A DNA stretch of 64,000 nt from Pseudomonas sp. R37(2017) (GTDB lineage: Bacteria > Pseudomonadota > Gammaproteobacteria > Pseudomonadales > Pseudomonadaceae). A program made the translations under genes and the position numbers. How positions within the stretch are numbered: the stretch's first letter is position 1; each line of letters opens with the position of its first letter. Shown one piece after another: positions 52,586 to 61,491 of the stretch. The notes under the pieces were generated by a model. The model was not told the origin of the DNA, made no database searches, and was given only the letters and a program-made list of their open reading frames with translations. Location of the stretch: contig NZ_NEHO01000008.1 in assembly GCF_002113375.1 (NCBI RefSeq), positions 228,134 through 292,133 of the forward strand. Reading direction: 5' to 3'.

Positions 52586-53425
52586 ATGATCAAGAAATGC
52601 TTGTTCCCAGCAGCCGGTTACGGTACTCGCTTCCTGCCAGCGACTAAAGCCATGCCCAAAGAAATGCTGCCGGTGGTGAACAAGCCACTGATCCAGTACG
52701 GCGTCGAAGAAGCACTGGATGCCGGCTTGAACGAAATCTCCATCGTTACCGGTCGCGGCAAGCGCGCCCTGGAAGACCACTTCGACATCAGCTACGAACT
52801 GGAGAACCAGATCAAGGGCACCGACAAGGAGAAATACCTGGTCGGCATCCGCCGCCTGCTGGACGAGTGCTCGTTCTCTTACACTCGCCAGACTGAAATG
52901 AAAGGTTTGGGCCATGCGATCCTGACCGGCCGTCCGCTGATCGGCGACGAGCCGTTCGCCGTGGTGTTGGCGGATGACCTGTGCGTCAACCTGGAAGGTG
53001 ACGGCGTACTCAAGCAGATGGTCAAGCTGTACAAACAGTATCGCTGCACCATCGTCGCGATCATGGAAGTAGACCCGCAGGAAACCAGCAAATACGGCGT
53101 GATTGCCGGCGACCTGATTGGTGACGACCTGTACCGCGTGCGCAACATGGTCGAGAAGCCAAAGCCGGAAGATGCCCCATCGAACCTGGCGATCATCGGC
53201 CGTTACATCATGACGCCGGACATCTTCAGCCTGATCGAGCAAACCGAGCCAGGCAAAGGTGGCGAGATCCAGATCACCGACGCCCTGATGAAACAGGCGC
53301 AGGATGGTTGCGTGATTGCCTACAAGTTCAAGGGCAAGCGTTTCGACTGCGGTGGCGCCGAAGGCTACATCGACGCGACCAACTTCTGCTTCGAGAACTT
53401 CTACAAGACGGGCAAGGCTTACTGA
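52586..53425 (+). CDS. galU: UTP-glucose-1-phosphate uridylyltransferase
   Basis: The protein has 279 residues, full length. It begins MIKKCLFPAAGYGTRFLPAT, with the nucleotide-binding G-x-G-T-R loop, and has MLPVVNKPLIQYGVEEALDA and VLADDLCVN. It makes UDP-glucose for cell-envelope polysaccharides. AAGGAC precedes ATG. Confidence 0.96.
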   Translation: MIKKCLFPAAGYGTRFLPATKAMPKEMLPVVNKPLIQYGVEEALDAGLNEISIVTGRGKRALEDHFDISYELENQIKGTDKEKYLVGIRRLLDECSFSYTRQTEMKGLGHAILTGRPLIGDEPFAVVLADDLCVNLEGDGVLKQMVKLYKQYRCTIVAIMEVDPQETSKYGVIAGDLIGDDLYRVRNMVEKPKPEDAPSNLAIIGRYIMTPDIFSLIEQTEPGKGGEIQITDALMKQAQDGCVIAYKFKGKRFDCGGAEGYIDATNFCFENFYKTGKAY

Positions 53426-53452
53426 TAGCTGGCGACCTGATTGTTTTGAAAG

Positions 53453-53473
53453 GCCACCTTCGGGTGGCTTTTT
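53453..53473 (+). terminator. Terminator of galU
   Basis: GCCACC-TTCG-GGTGGC is followed by TTTTT. Confidence 0.8.
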
Positions 53474-53555
53474 CATTTTCAGGCCCCATATCGACTGCAG
53501 CGCTTGCCCCACAAATGTCTGAGGGTATGCTGTTGGCCTGCCGAGGAGATTGAAG

Positions 53556-54914
53556 ATGGCCTACGATTTTGACCTTTATGTGATTGGCGCCGGTTCCGGC
53601 GGTGTACGGGCTGCGCGCTTTGCCGCAGGGTTCGGCGCGAAAGTGGCTGTGGCCGAGAGCCGCTACCTGGGCGGCACCTGTGTGAACGTCGGCTGCGTGC
53701 CGAAAAAATTGCTGGTCTACGGTGCCCACTTCGCCGAAGACTTCGAGCAGGCATCCGGTTTTGGCTGGAGCCTGGATGAAGCGCAGTTCGACTGGGCGAC
53801 TTTGATCGCCAACAAGGACCGCGAGATCAATCGCCTCAATGGCATTTATCGCAACTTGCTGGTCAACAGCGGCGTGACCCTGCATGAAGGGCACGCGAAG
53901 ATCGTCGATCCGCATCAGGTCGAGATCAATGGCGAGCGCTATAGCGCCAAAAATATTCTGATCGCCACTGGTGGCTGGCCGCAGATTCCGGAAATCCCGG
54001 GGCGCGAACATGCCATCAGTTCCAATCAGGCGTTCTTCCTTAAAGAGCTGCCCAAGCGGGTTTTGGTCGTGGGTGGCGGCTACATTGCGGTGGAGTTCGC
54101 CGGGATCTTCCACGGCCTGGGCGCCGAAACCACACTGCTGTACCGCGGCGAACTGTTCCTGCGCGGGTTTGACGGTTCTGTGCGCAAGCATTTGCAGGAA
54201 GAATTGACCAAGCGCGGGATGAACCTGCAATTCAATGCGGACATCGAGCGCATCGACAAGCAGGCCGATGGCAGCTTGAAAGTCACGCTCAAGGATGGTC
54301 GTCAGTTGGAAGCCGATTGCGTGTTCTACGCCACGGGGCGTCGTCCGATGCTGGACAATCTCGGGCTGGAGAACACTGGGGTCAAGCTTGACAAGAAGGG
54401 CTTCGTCGAGGTCGATGAGCTGTATCAAACCGCCGAGCCGTCGATCCTGGCGCTGGGCGATGTGATCGGTCGCGTTCAGCTGACACCGGTTGCCCTGGCA
54501 GAAGGCATGGCGGTGGCGCGACGCCTGTTCAAGCCGGAGCAGTATCGTCCGGTGGATTACAGGATGATCCCGACTGCGGTGTTCAGCCTGCCAAACATTG
54601 GCACCGTCGGCTTGACTGAAGAGCAGGCTCGCGAAGCCGGCCACGATGTGCAGATATTCGAAAGCCGCTTCCGGCCGATGAAGCTGACCCTGACGGAATG
54701 CCAGGAGCGCACGCTGATGAAGCTGGTGGTGGACGCCCAAACTGACAAAGTATTGGGCTGCCACATGGTCGGGCCGGATGCCGGTGAGATCGTCCAGGGG
54801 TTGGCGATTGCCTTGAAGGCCGGCGCCACCAAGCGCGACTTCGACGAAACCATCGGGGTGCACCCGACGGCCGCCGAAGAGTTCGTCACCCTGCGTACGC
54901 CGGTCGCCGGTTAA
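53556..54914 (+). CDS. gorA: Glutathione-disulfide reductase
   Basis: The protein has 452 residues from ATG 53556 behind AGGAG. It has an FAD-binding Rossmann start ([18 protein letters not shown]), redox-active [13 protein letters not shown], a second dinucleotide fold around [20 protein letters not shown] and a C-terminal interface with [11 protein letters not shown]. It reduces GSSG with NADPH. The 3' end overlaps the convergent kfrA-like gene by 4 nt. Confidence 0.95.
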   Translation: MAYDFDLYVIGAGSGGVRAARFAAGFGAKVAVAESRYLGGTCVNVGCVPKKLLVYGAHFAEDFEQASGFGWSLDEAQFDWATLIANKDREINRLNGIYRNLLVNSGVTLHEGHAKIVDPHQVEINGERYSAKNILIATGGWPQIPEIPGREHAISSNQAFFLKELPKRVLVVGGGYIAVEFAGIFHGLGAETTLLYRGELFLRGFDGSVRKHLQEELTKRGMNLQFNADIERIDKQADGSLKVTLKDGRQLEADCVFYATGRRPMLDNLGLENTGVKLDKKGFVEVDELYQTAEPSILALGDVIGRVQLTPVALAEGMAVARRLFKPEQYRPVDYRMIPTAVFSLPNIGTVGLTEEQAREAGHDVQIFESRFRPMKLTLTECQERTLMKLVVDAQTDKVLGCHMVGPDAGEIVQGLAIALKAGATKRDFDETIGVHPTAAEEFVTLRTPVAG

Positions 54915-55921
54915 TCCTTCTTCGCTGCGTCTGCCGCTGCCGCAAGGGTCGCGGCCAGACGTACGCGTTCTTCCAGATCCGTGCGGGCTTTGGCCAAATC
55001 CAGCTCCAGGGACTTGTTGATCTGCGACAGTTCATCGGCATTCTGTTTGAGTGCCTGGCTTTCCAGCAGGGCGACGCGCAGGCGTTCCTGGAGGAGGGTG
55101 CGCTCGCTGTCGACGCGGCTGGCCTGTTCCAGCAACTGATCCTGGCGGGTATTGCTTTGCTTGAGCTGTTCTTGCAGCAGGCTCAACTCGCGCAGCGTAC
55201 CGCGGTTTTCGGTCAGCAGACGTTCATTGTCGCGATGCAGCTGGGTGATTTCGTCCTGGCGTACCAGCGCGCTTTGTTGTGCCTGGCGCAGCTCCATCTG
55301 TATCTGTTGCACCTGGCTTTCATGGCGAGTCAATTCCTGCTCGCGTTGTTCCTTGACCGCATTGCGGTAGTGTTCCAGCGCGTCACGGGTGTGCAGGTGT
55401 TTTTCTTCAAGGGAGCGGATCTGCTCGTCCTTGTCTTTCAGGCGTAGTTCGAAATCGGCCAGCGCCTGGTTCAGTCCGGCGTTGCGGGTTTGCTCTGATT
55501 GCAAGCTGGCGCGGGTTTCCTGCAGGGCTTCGGACTCCTGAGTCAGCGCAAGGCTCTGGAATTCGTATTGCTGGTGCAGTTCGCTATTGGCCTCCTGCGC
55601 TTCGCCGAGCTGGTTTTCCAGGGTCTTGCGTTGTTCTTCGTACTGCGAGCGCGCCTGGTCGATAGGTTCTTGCGCCTGCTCCTTGAGTCTTTGTGCGAGC
55701 CGCGCCACCAGCGCGATCAGTTCGTCGTCTATCGGCTCCGCCGGCGCTTCGGCCGGTTCGTTCCTGTCATCGAGCTCTTTGAGATAGCGATGAATCGTGG
55801 TTTTCGAACCGGTATTGCCCATCTCGATCCGTACGGCATCGATACTGGGGTTTTCGCCGCGAGCAAGGATCGCCAACCGGGCGGCTTGAACCACCGCTTT
55901 ATTTACACCGCCGCGTGCCAT
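54911..55921 (-). CDS. KfrA-like DNA-binding coiled-coil protein
   Basis: The protein has 336 residues from ATG 55921 behind GGGAGAA. The N-terminal ~90 residues ([33 protein letters not shown]) are the KfrA DNA-binding domain. The rest is a long, Gln/Glu-rich coiled coil. Plasmid KfrA binds its own promoter; the palindrome at 55945 is a probable operator. It is divergent from a tyrosine recombinase. Confidence 0.85.
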   Translation of the reverse strand: MARGGVNKAVVQAARLAILARGENPSIDAVRIEMGNTGSKTTIHRYLKELDDRNEPAEAPAEPIDDELIALVARLAQRLKEQAQEPIDQARSQYEEQRKTLENQLGEAQEANSELHQQYEFQSLALTQESEALQETRASLQSEQTRNAGLNQALADFELRLKDKDEQIRSLEEKHLHTRDALEHYRNAVKEQREQELTRHESQVQQIQMELRQAQQSALVRQDEITQLHRDNERLLTENRGTLRELSLLQEQLKQSNTRQDQLLEQASRVDSERTLLQERLRVALLESQALKQNADELSQINKSLELDLAKARTDLEERVRLAATLAAAADAAKKD

Positions 55922-55944
55922 GAGTTCTCCCGGGTTCTGATGAT

Positions 55945-55958
55945 GTGGTACGTACCAC
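55945..55958. promoter_or_regulatory. 14-bp palindrome in kfrA-recombinase intergenic region
   Basis: GTGGTACGTACCAC is a perfect palindrome 23 nt upstream of the kfrA-like start. A partial repeat (TGTACCA) lies at 55971. Confidence 0.55.
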
Positions 55959-56078
55959 GTAAATACACATTGTACCATCCAACTTTGAAAGTTAAATACT
56001 GAATGTTTATAGCACGGGATATACTGGTATTACCCCGTGTGATGAACCCAATACCGGTTTTTGACCCGGCAAAACGGT

Positions 56079-57035
56079 ATGAATTCAAGAGTTGACCCCA
56101 TGACCGAGCTGGATCGTTACCTGCAGGCTGCAACGCGCGACAACACTCGTCGCAGCTATCGCGCGGCCATCGAACACTTTGAGGTGACATGGGGCGGGTT
56201 TCTGCCGGCCACCAGTGACAGCGTGGCGCGTTATCTGGTGGCGCATGCCGGGGTGCTGTCGATCAATACGCTCAAGTTGCGCCTTTCGGCGTTGGCGCAG
56301 TGGCACAACAGCCAGGGCTTTGCCGATCCCACCAAGGCACCGGTGGTGCGCAAGGTGTTCAAGGGCATCCGCGCGCTGCATCCGGTCCAGGAAAAACAGG
56401 CCGAACCGCTGCAACTTCAGCATCTGGAGCAGGTGGTCAGTTACCTGGAGCAAGAAGTGCAAACCGCCAGGGCCGAAGGCGACCAGCCGGGTTTGCTGCG
56501 GGCCAGGCGCGACATGGCGTTGATCCTGCTGGGCTTCTGGCGCGGCTTTCGCAGTGATGAGTTGTGCCGGCTTCAGGTGGAACACGTGCAGGCCAGCGCC
56601 GGTTCCGGCATCAGTCTCTATCTGCCGCGCAGCAAGAGTGATCGCGATAACCTCGGCAAGACCTATCAGACGCCGGCCTTGCAGCGCTTGTGTCCGGTGA
56701 AGGCATATATCGACTGGATCACCGAGGCGGCATTGGTGCGCGGGCCGGTGTTCCGTAGCATCGATCGCTGGGGACATCTGGGTGAGGAGGGGTTGCACGC
56801 CAACAGTGTGATTCCGCTATTGCGCCAGGCGTTGGTGCGGGCGGGTATCGCCGGCGAGCTTTACACCAGCCACTCCCTGCGGCGTGGCTTTGCGACCTGG
56901 GCTCACCAGAGCGGCTGGGATTTGAAGTCCCTGATGAGTTATGTGGGCTGGAAGGACATGAAGTCAGCCATGCGCTACATCGAGGCCAGTCCGTTTCTCG
57001 GGATGGCGCGCATCACAGAAAAGTCCGTGAGATAA
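56079..57035 (+). CDS. Tyrosine recombinase (phage integrase family)
   Basis: The protein has 318 residues from ATG 56079 (alternative ATG 56100 and TTG 56061). The N-terminal core-binding/SAM-like domain (LDRYLQAATRDNTRRSYRAA) precedes a catalytic domain with Arg in LLGFWRGFRSDELCRLQ, H-x-x-R in SHSLRRGFATW, and Tyr in SAMRYIEAS. The second catalytic His position appears to be W (YVGWKDMKS). It sits in core-like sequence without a visible att site, so it may be a resident recombinase. Confidence 0.88.
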   Translation: MNSRVDPMTELDRYLQAATRDNTRRSYRAAIEHFEVTWGGFLPATSDSVARYLVAHAGVLSINTLKLRLSALAQWHNSQGFADPTKAPVVRKVFKGIRALHPVQEKQAEPLQLQHLEQVVSYLEQEVQTARAEGDQPGLLRARRDMALILLGFWRGFRSDELCRLQVEHVQASAGSGISLYLPRSKSDRDNLGKTYQTPALQRLCPVKAYIDWITEAALVRGPVFRSIDRWGHLGEEGLHANSVIPLLRQALVRAGIAGELYTSHSLRRGFATWAHQSGWDLKSLMSYVGWKDMKSAMRYIEASPFLGMARITEKSVR

Positions 57036-57169
57036 CGTTTTCTTCTATTAATACGGCTGACTAATAGCAAAAGCCAATCAGCAGCATCAGGTTTGCCAAT
57101 GAGCCTTCCGTTCGTCGAGTGGGTAAAGTTCTTTCCATCAACTTCTTAACCCCTGACGGAGAGTCAACG

Positions 57170-57733
57170 ATGCCTATCATCAACAGCCAAGTTAAACCGT
57201 TCAAAGCTGACGCATTCAAAAATGGCGACTTCGTAAAAGTCTCGGACGCTGACCTGAAAGGCAAGTGGTCGGTGGTGTTCTTCTACCCGGCCGACTTCAC
57301 CTTCGTCTGCCCGACCGAACTGGAAGACCTGGCTGACAACTACGACGCGTTCCAGAAGCTGGGCGTCGAGATCTACAGCGTTTCCACCGACACTCACTTT
57401 GCCCACGCGGCCTGGCACAACACTTCGCCAGCCATCGGCAAGATCCAGTACACCATGATCGGCGACCCGACCCACGTGATCTCCCGCAACTTCGACGTGC
57501 TGATCGAAGAAGCTGGCCTGGCTGACCGTGGCACTTTCGTGATCAACCCTGAAGGCCAGATCAAGATCGTTGAACTGAACGATGGCGGTGTAGGTCGTGA
57601 CGCTTCCGAGCTGCTGCGCAAGATCAAGGCTGCCCAATACGTCGCCGCTCACCCGGGTCAGGTTTGCCCAGCCAAGTGGAAAGAAGGCGAGGCCACTCTG
57701 GCGCCGTCCCTGGACCTAGTCGGCAAGATCTAA
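57170..57733 (+). CDS. ahpC: Alkyl hydroperoxide reductase C (peroxiredoxin)
   Basis: The protein has 187 residues from ATG 57170 behind CGGAGAG. The peroxidatic cysteine is in [15 protein letters not shown] and the resolving cysteine in [14 protein letters not shown]. It reduces peroxides with AhpF as electron donor. The upstream region around 57040-57080 is AT-rich with spaced CTAT/ATAG elements that could be an OxyR site. A strong terminator separates it from ahpF. Confidence 0.96.
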   Translation: MPIINSQVKPFKADAFKNGDFVKVSDADLKGKWSVVFFYPADFTFVCPTELEDLADNYDAFQKLGVEIYSVSTDTHFAHAAWHNTSPAIGKIQYTMIGDPTHVISRNFDVLIEEAGLADRGTFVINPEGQIKIVELNDGGVGRDASELLRKIKAAQYVAAHPGQVCPAKWKEGEATLAPSLDLVGKI

Positions 57734-57798
57734 GTCAGTGACACGCTCCTCAGGGCGGACTACCGCACCTACTCAGTAAGCTGCACCGCCCAATAAAA

Positions 57799-57830
57799 AC
57801 GCCCGGGCGAGATTCGCTCGGGCGTTTTTT
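57799..57830 (+). terminator. Terminator after ahpC
   Basis: AACGCCCG and CGGGCGTT pair around GGCGAGATTCGCT, followed by TTTTTTT. Confidence 0.85.
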
Positions 57831-57872
57831 TATGCCTGCTTTATACGAAACAGCAAAAAGGAAATCGCCCGT

Positions 57873-59435
57873 ATGTTGGACACCAATCTTAAAGCCCAGT
57901 TGAAATCGTACCTGGAACGGGTCACTCAGCCGATCGAGATCGTTGCTTCCCTCGACGACGGTGCGAAATCCCAGGAAATGCTCGAACTGTTGAAAGACGT
58001 TGCCGGTCTTTCCACCCAGATTACGTTGCTCGATAACGGTGATGATGCACGCAAGCCATCGTTTTCGATCAATCGACCCGGGGCCGATATCAGCCTGCGT
58101 TTTGCCGGCATCCCGATGGGGCACGAATTCACGTCCCTGGTACTGGCCTTGCTGCAAGTCGGCGGTCATCCGTCGAAAGCCAGCGTTGAAGTGATCGAAC
58201 AGATCCGCTCGCTCAAAGGCGAGTTCAGCTTCGAAACCTACTTCTCGCTGTCGTGCCAGAACTGCCCGGATGTGGTCCAGGCACTGAACCTGATGGCGGT
58301 GTTGAACCCGAACATTCGCCACGTCGCCATTGACGGTGCGCTGTTCCAGGCCGAAGTCGATGAGCGCCAGATCATGGCGGTACCCAGCATCTACCTCAAT
58401 GGTGTGAACTTTGGCCAGGGCCGCATGGGTCTGGAAGAAATCCTCGCCAAAATCGACACCAGCGGCATCGAGCGCCAGGCCGAGAAAATCAGCGCCAAGG
58501 ATGCCTTTGACGTGCTGGTGGTCGGTGGTGGCCCGGCCGGTGCTTCGGCGGCAATCTACGCGGCCCGTAAAGGCATTCGCACCGGTGTCGCGGCCGAGCG
58601 TTTTGGTGGGCAGGTGCTGGATACCATGGCTATCGAGAACTTTATCTCGGTGCAGGAAACCGAAGGGCCGAAACTGGCCGTGGCCCTGGAAGAACACGTC
58701 AAGCAGTACGACGTGGACATCATGAACCTGCAACGCGCCGACAAATTGGTGCCCGGCAAGAATGGCGAGCTGCACCAGATTCAGTTCGCCAGCGGCGCAT
58801 CGCTCAAAGCCAAAACCGTGATTCTGGCGACCGGTGCGCGGTGGCGGGAAATGAACGTCCCGGGCGAACAGCAATACCGCAACAAAGGTGTTGCCTACTG
58901 CCCGCACTGCGACGGCCCGCTGTTCAAGGGCAAGCGCGTGGCGGTCATTGGCGGCGGTAATTCCGGCGTCGAAGCAGCCATCGACCTGGCCGGTATCGTG
59001 TCCCACGTCACCTTGCTGGAGTTCGATGTACAGTTGCGCGCCGATGCGGTATTGCAGCGCAAGTTGCACAGCCTGCCGAATGTCACCGTGATCACCAGTG
59101 CGCAAACCACTGAAGTCACCGGTGATGGGCAGAAGGTCAACGGCCTGCGCTACAAGGACCGTCAGAGTGACGAGTTGCGCAGTGTGGAGCTGGAAGGGAT
59201 CTTTGTGCAGATCGGTTTGCTGCCCAACACCGACTGGCTCAAAGGCACCATCGAGTTGTCGCCCCGTGGCGAGATCATCGTCGATGCTCGCGGTGAAACA
59301 TCGGTGCCGGGTGTGTTCGCCGCCGGCGATGTGACCACTGTGCCGTACAAGCAGATCGTGATCGCAGTGGGCGAGGGCGCCAAAGCCTCTCTCAGCGCCT
59401 TCGATCACTTGATCCGTACTTCGGCTCCGGCATGA
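57873..59435 (+). CDS. ahpF: Alkyl hydroperoxide reductase subunit F
   Basis: The protein has 520 residues. The N-terminal thioredoxin-like domain has the CxxC in [11 protein letters not shown]. The FAD-binding segment is [20 protein letters not shown], the second CxxC is in [13 protein letters not shown], and the NADH fold is [20 protein letters not shown]. It passes electrons from NADH to AhpC. It ends near a terminator. Confidence 0.96.
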   Translation: MLDTNLKAQLKSYLERVTQPIEIVASLDDGAKSQEMLELLKDVAGLSTQITLLDNGDDARKPSFSINRPGADISLRFAGIPMGHEFTSLVLALLQVGGHPSKASVEVIEQIRSLKGEFSFETYFSLSCQNCPDVVQALNLMAVLNPNIRHVAIDGALFQAEVDERQIMAVPSIYLNGVNFGQGRMGLEEILAKIDTSGIERQAEKISAKDAFDVLVVGGGPAGASAAIYAARKGIRTGVAAERFGGQVLDTMAIENFISVQETEGPKLAVALEEHVKQYDVDIMNLQRADKLVPGKNGELHQIQFASGASLKAKTVILATGARWREMNVPGEQQYRNKGVAYCPHCDGPLFKGKRVAVIGGGNSGVEAAIDLAGIVSHVTLLEFDVQLRADAVLQRKLHSLPNVTVITSAQTTEVTGDGQKVNGLRYKDRQSDELRSVELEGIFVQIGLLPNTDWLKGTIELSPRGEIIVDARGETSVPGVFAAGDVTTVPYKQIVIAVGEGAKASLSAFDHLIRTSAPA

Positions 59436-59457
59436 GTCCAGGCGCCGAAAACACAAA

Positions 59458-59485
59458 ACCCCATGAATGATCATGGGGTTTTTTG
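59458..59485 (+). terminator. Terminator of ahpF
   Basis: ACCCCATGA and TCATGGGGT pair perfectly around a 4-nt loop, followed by TTTTTTG. Confidence 0.85.
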
Positions 59486-59503
59486 TGTCTTGCACATTAC
59501 AAA

Positions 59504-59529
59504 TGTGGGAGCAAGCCCGCTCCCACAGG
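59504..59529. repeat. Short palindromic Pseudomonas repeat
   Basis: TGTGGGAGCAAGCCCGCTCC continues CACAGG, a small imperfect palindrome of the 'TGTGGGAGC' family between ahpF and gloA. Confidence 0.7.
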
Positions 59530-59545
59530 GGATTTGCGGTGAAGC

Positions 59546-60067
59546 TTAGAGTGGAGTTGGCTGAATGATCTCGACCCAGTAAGCATCCGGGTCCTTGATG
59601 AACGCCAGGCTCTTCATCCGACCATCGCTCAGGCGCTTCTGGAAATCGCAGCCCAGTGCTTCAAAACGCTCGCAGGCGGCGACGATGTCCGGCACCGAGA
59701 TGCAGATGTGGCCAAAACCGCGCGGATCGGTGTTGCCATTGTGGTAGGCGAAATTCGCGTCGTTCTCGGTGCCGTGGTTGTGGGTCAGTTCGAGGATGCC
59801 GGGGATGGACTTCATCCATTCGGTGCGCGCGGCGGCGTCGGCCGGGATCTGGTTTTTGTCGACCAGCGCCAGGAAATACAGGCTGAACTCGGCTTCCGGG
59901 AAGTCGCGTTTTTCCACCAGCGTAAAACCGAGGATGCGTGTGTAGAAATCCAGGGACTTGGTAATGTCCTTGACCCGCAGCATGGTGTGGTTGAAGACGA
60001 ACTTCTGCGTCGCGGTGTCCGGTTGGGCGGTGACGCCGGGGAAGGTGTTCAATTCGTGCAGGCTCAT
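59546..60067 (-). CDS. gloA: Lactoylglutathione lyase (glyoxalase I)
   Basis: The protein has 173 residues. The metal ligands of the family are visible: His in FNHTMLRVKD, Glu in ILELTHNHG, His in FGHICISVPD and Glu in AYWVEIIQP. It converts the methylglyoxal-glutathione hemithioacetal to S-lactoylglutathione. TGGAGGGCCC precedes ATG. Its length is in the longer Zn-type class. Confidence 0.94.
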   Translation of the reverse strand: MSLHELNTFPGVTAQPDTATQKFVFNHTMLRVKDITKSLDFYTRILGFTLVEKRDFPEAEFSLYFLALVDKNQIPADAAARTEWMKSIPGILELTHNHGTENDANFAYHNGNTDPRGFGHICISVPDIVAACERFEALGCDFQKRLSDGRMKSLAFIKDPDAYWVEIIQPTPL

Positions 60068-60211
60068 GGGCCCTCCAGGAAAAATGTGGGCTAACGAATG
60101 ACGCCAATGATACGCAAGGGATCGGACATCACCAAACCGAAACAGTCGGCTATTGCCTGACGGCCGGCCTGGGCCCAGACTTTACGGCTTGATCCGTGAG
60201 TGCTCATTGCA

Positions 60212-60730
60212 ATGATTCGACTCCGTAAAATGCTATTCATCCTGCTCGGCGTGCTTTCGCTGGTTGGCTTTGCTCGCGCCGATGCGCCGGTGCTGACCTG
60301 GCCGCAAGGCTGGCAGATCGAAGCCCTGCCTGACTCTGCGTCGGGAGTCAGCCGCCAGCGGGCGGTGAAAAATGACCGAAATGGATCGCCGCTCCTGGTA
60401 ATGGAGCTGACCATGAGCCCGGTACAAAGCGATCATCAGGTAAACCTCGAAGGCGTATTGCTGGAAATGCGCAAGTCGGTACAAAAAGACTTCTTTCAGG
60501 GTGGGTATCAAAGCGTCTGCACGCGAATTCATTCGACTACTTTGAGTCGATTGTCCGCGTTGGAAACAACCTGCACCGTCACGCAAAACGGCAGGCATGT
60601 GCTTTCTCAAACATTGGTGGCTGCGGTGGATGCCGATAAGGCCTATGTTCTTTCCTACGCAGGGCAGGCCGAGGCTTATAAGGCGAGCCAGGAGGAAATA
60701 GAGGTTGTCCGTAACAGCTTGAAACTTTAG
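60212..60730 (+). CDS. Secreted DUF4946-like protein
   Basis: The protein has 172 residues from ATG 60212 (an upstream ATG at 60200 is in frame). It has a signal peptide of about 23 residues (RLRKMLFILLGVLSLVGFARA). The mature part (LTWPQGWQIEALPDSASGVS, LLVMELTMSP) resembles DUF4946 periplasmic proteins of Pseudomonas. Role unknown. Confidence 0.75.
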   Translation: MIRLRKMLFILLGVLSLVGFARADAPVLTWPQGWQIEALPDSASGVSRQRAVKNDRNGSPLLVMELTMSPVQSDHQVNLEGVLLEMRKSVQKDFFQGGYQSVCTRIHSTTLSRLSALETTCTVTQNGRHVLSQTLVAAVDADKAYVLSYAGQAEAYKASQEEIEVVRNSLKL

Positions 60731-60850
60731 TAAGCGGCAGTGCTTTTTTGATGCATGAAGAAAATTTTAGATATCCAAATGGATTAAGCACAAAGTTGAG
60801 GTGGTAAGGTAGTAGTCCGGTGTCTGCTTTCGAGTTTAGATGGCCCATGA

Positions 60851-60879
60851 AAAAGCCCTGCATCGGCAGGGCTTTTTTT
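60851..60879. terminator. Bidirectional terminator
   Basis: AAAAAGCCCTGC-ATCG-GCAGGGCTTTTTTT is flanked by A- and T-tracts, serving both the rightward DUF4946-like gene and the leftward MvaT-type gene. Confidence 0.85.
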
Positions 60880-60892
60880 GTCGCCGCGAGAG

Positions 60893-61258
60893 TTAGCCAC
60901 GCAGCCAGGAATCAACGGTGGCTGCGCCGTACTGTTCTTTCCAGGCTTTCAGGCCGCGGTGATTGCCGCCTTTGGTTTCAATCAGCTCGCCGGTGTGCGG
61001 GTTCTGGTAAACCTTGACCACGCGGGCGCGGCGGGTTTTAGGTGCGGTCGCCTGCAGCAGGCCGGATTTTGCCGGATTTGGATCGAGAATGGCGATGATG
61101 TCGCGCAGGCTCTTGCCATAGGTTTTCATCAAGCCCTGGAGCTTCTCTTCGAATTCGATTTCTTTCTTGAGCCCGGCATCGTTCTTCAGGGATTCCAACT
61201 GCTTGAGCTGTTCTTGAAGGGCCTTTTCGGCGGCACGGAATTCAGCGAGTCTGGACAA
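60893..61258 (-). CDS. MvaT/MvaU-type H-NS-like nucleoid protein
   Basis: The protein has 121 residues from a TTG start at 61258: GGAG lies 8 nt upstream and the protein then begins (M)SRLAEFRAAEKALQEQLKQ, the canonical MvaT-family N-terminus. The ATG frame at 61300 gives a non-conserved leader. An N-terminal coiled coil is followed by ARVVKVYQNPHTGELIETKG, GGNHRGLKAWK and EQYG, the AT-hook-like DNA-binding C-domain. It silences horizontally acquired AT-rich DNA, so it is relevant to the island at 24-30 kb. Confidence 0.92.
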   Translation of the reverse strand: MSRLAEFRAAEKALQEQLKQLESLKNDAGLKKEIEFEEKLQGLMKTYGKSLRDIIAILDPNPAKSGLLQATAPKTRRARVVKVYQNPHTGELIETKGGNHRGLKAWKEQYGAATVDSWLRG

Positions 61259-61491
61259 TATCTTTACTCCAATAGTGTGTTTGGTTGATACCAACCGCAA
61301 ACAAAGCTATAAGCCAAGAGCCTTGAAGCGACTCGGTGATAGTGGCTCACCCGCCAATTTAGCACAGGCATGAAAAATTGTAGTAGTTAATTGGCCAAGA
61401 GTAAATCCTGTCTTTTTTTTCATGTAACGGCAGTAGTTTTTTGATTCATATTGGTGCCTGCTGTCGTTGTTTTATCGATTAAACCCCCGAT

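Noticed and set aside
53328..54863. 511-codon minus-strand frame opposite gorA
   Set aside because: Antisense shadow; the plus strand encodes glutathione reductase with all motifs.
56079..57035. Integrase as the one that inserted the prophage
   Set aside because: It lies 18 kb beyond the tRNA scar in core-like sequence with no adjacent att repeat.
57750..59495. 581-codon minus-strand frame opposite ahpF
   Set aside because: Shadow of ahpF; no ribosome site or family, and it crosses terminators.
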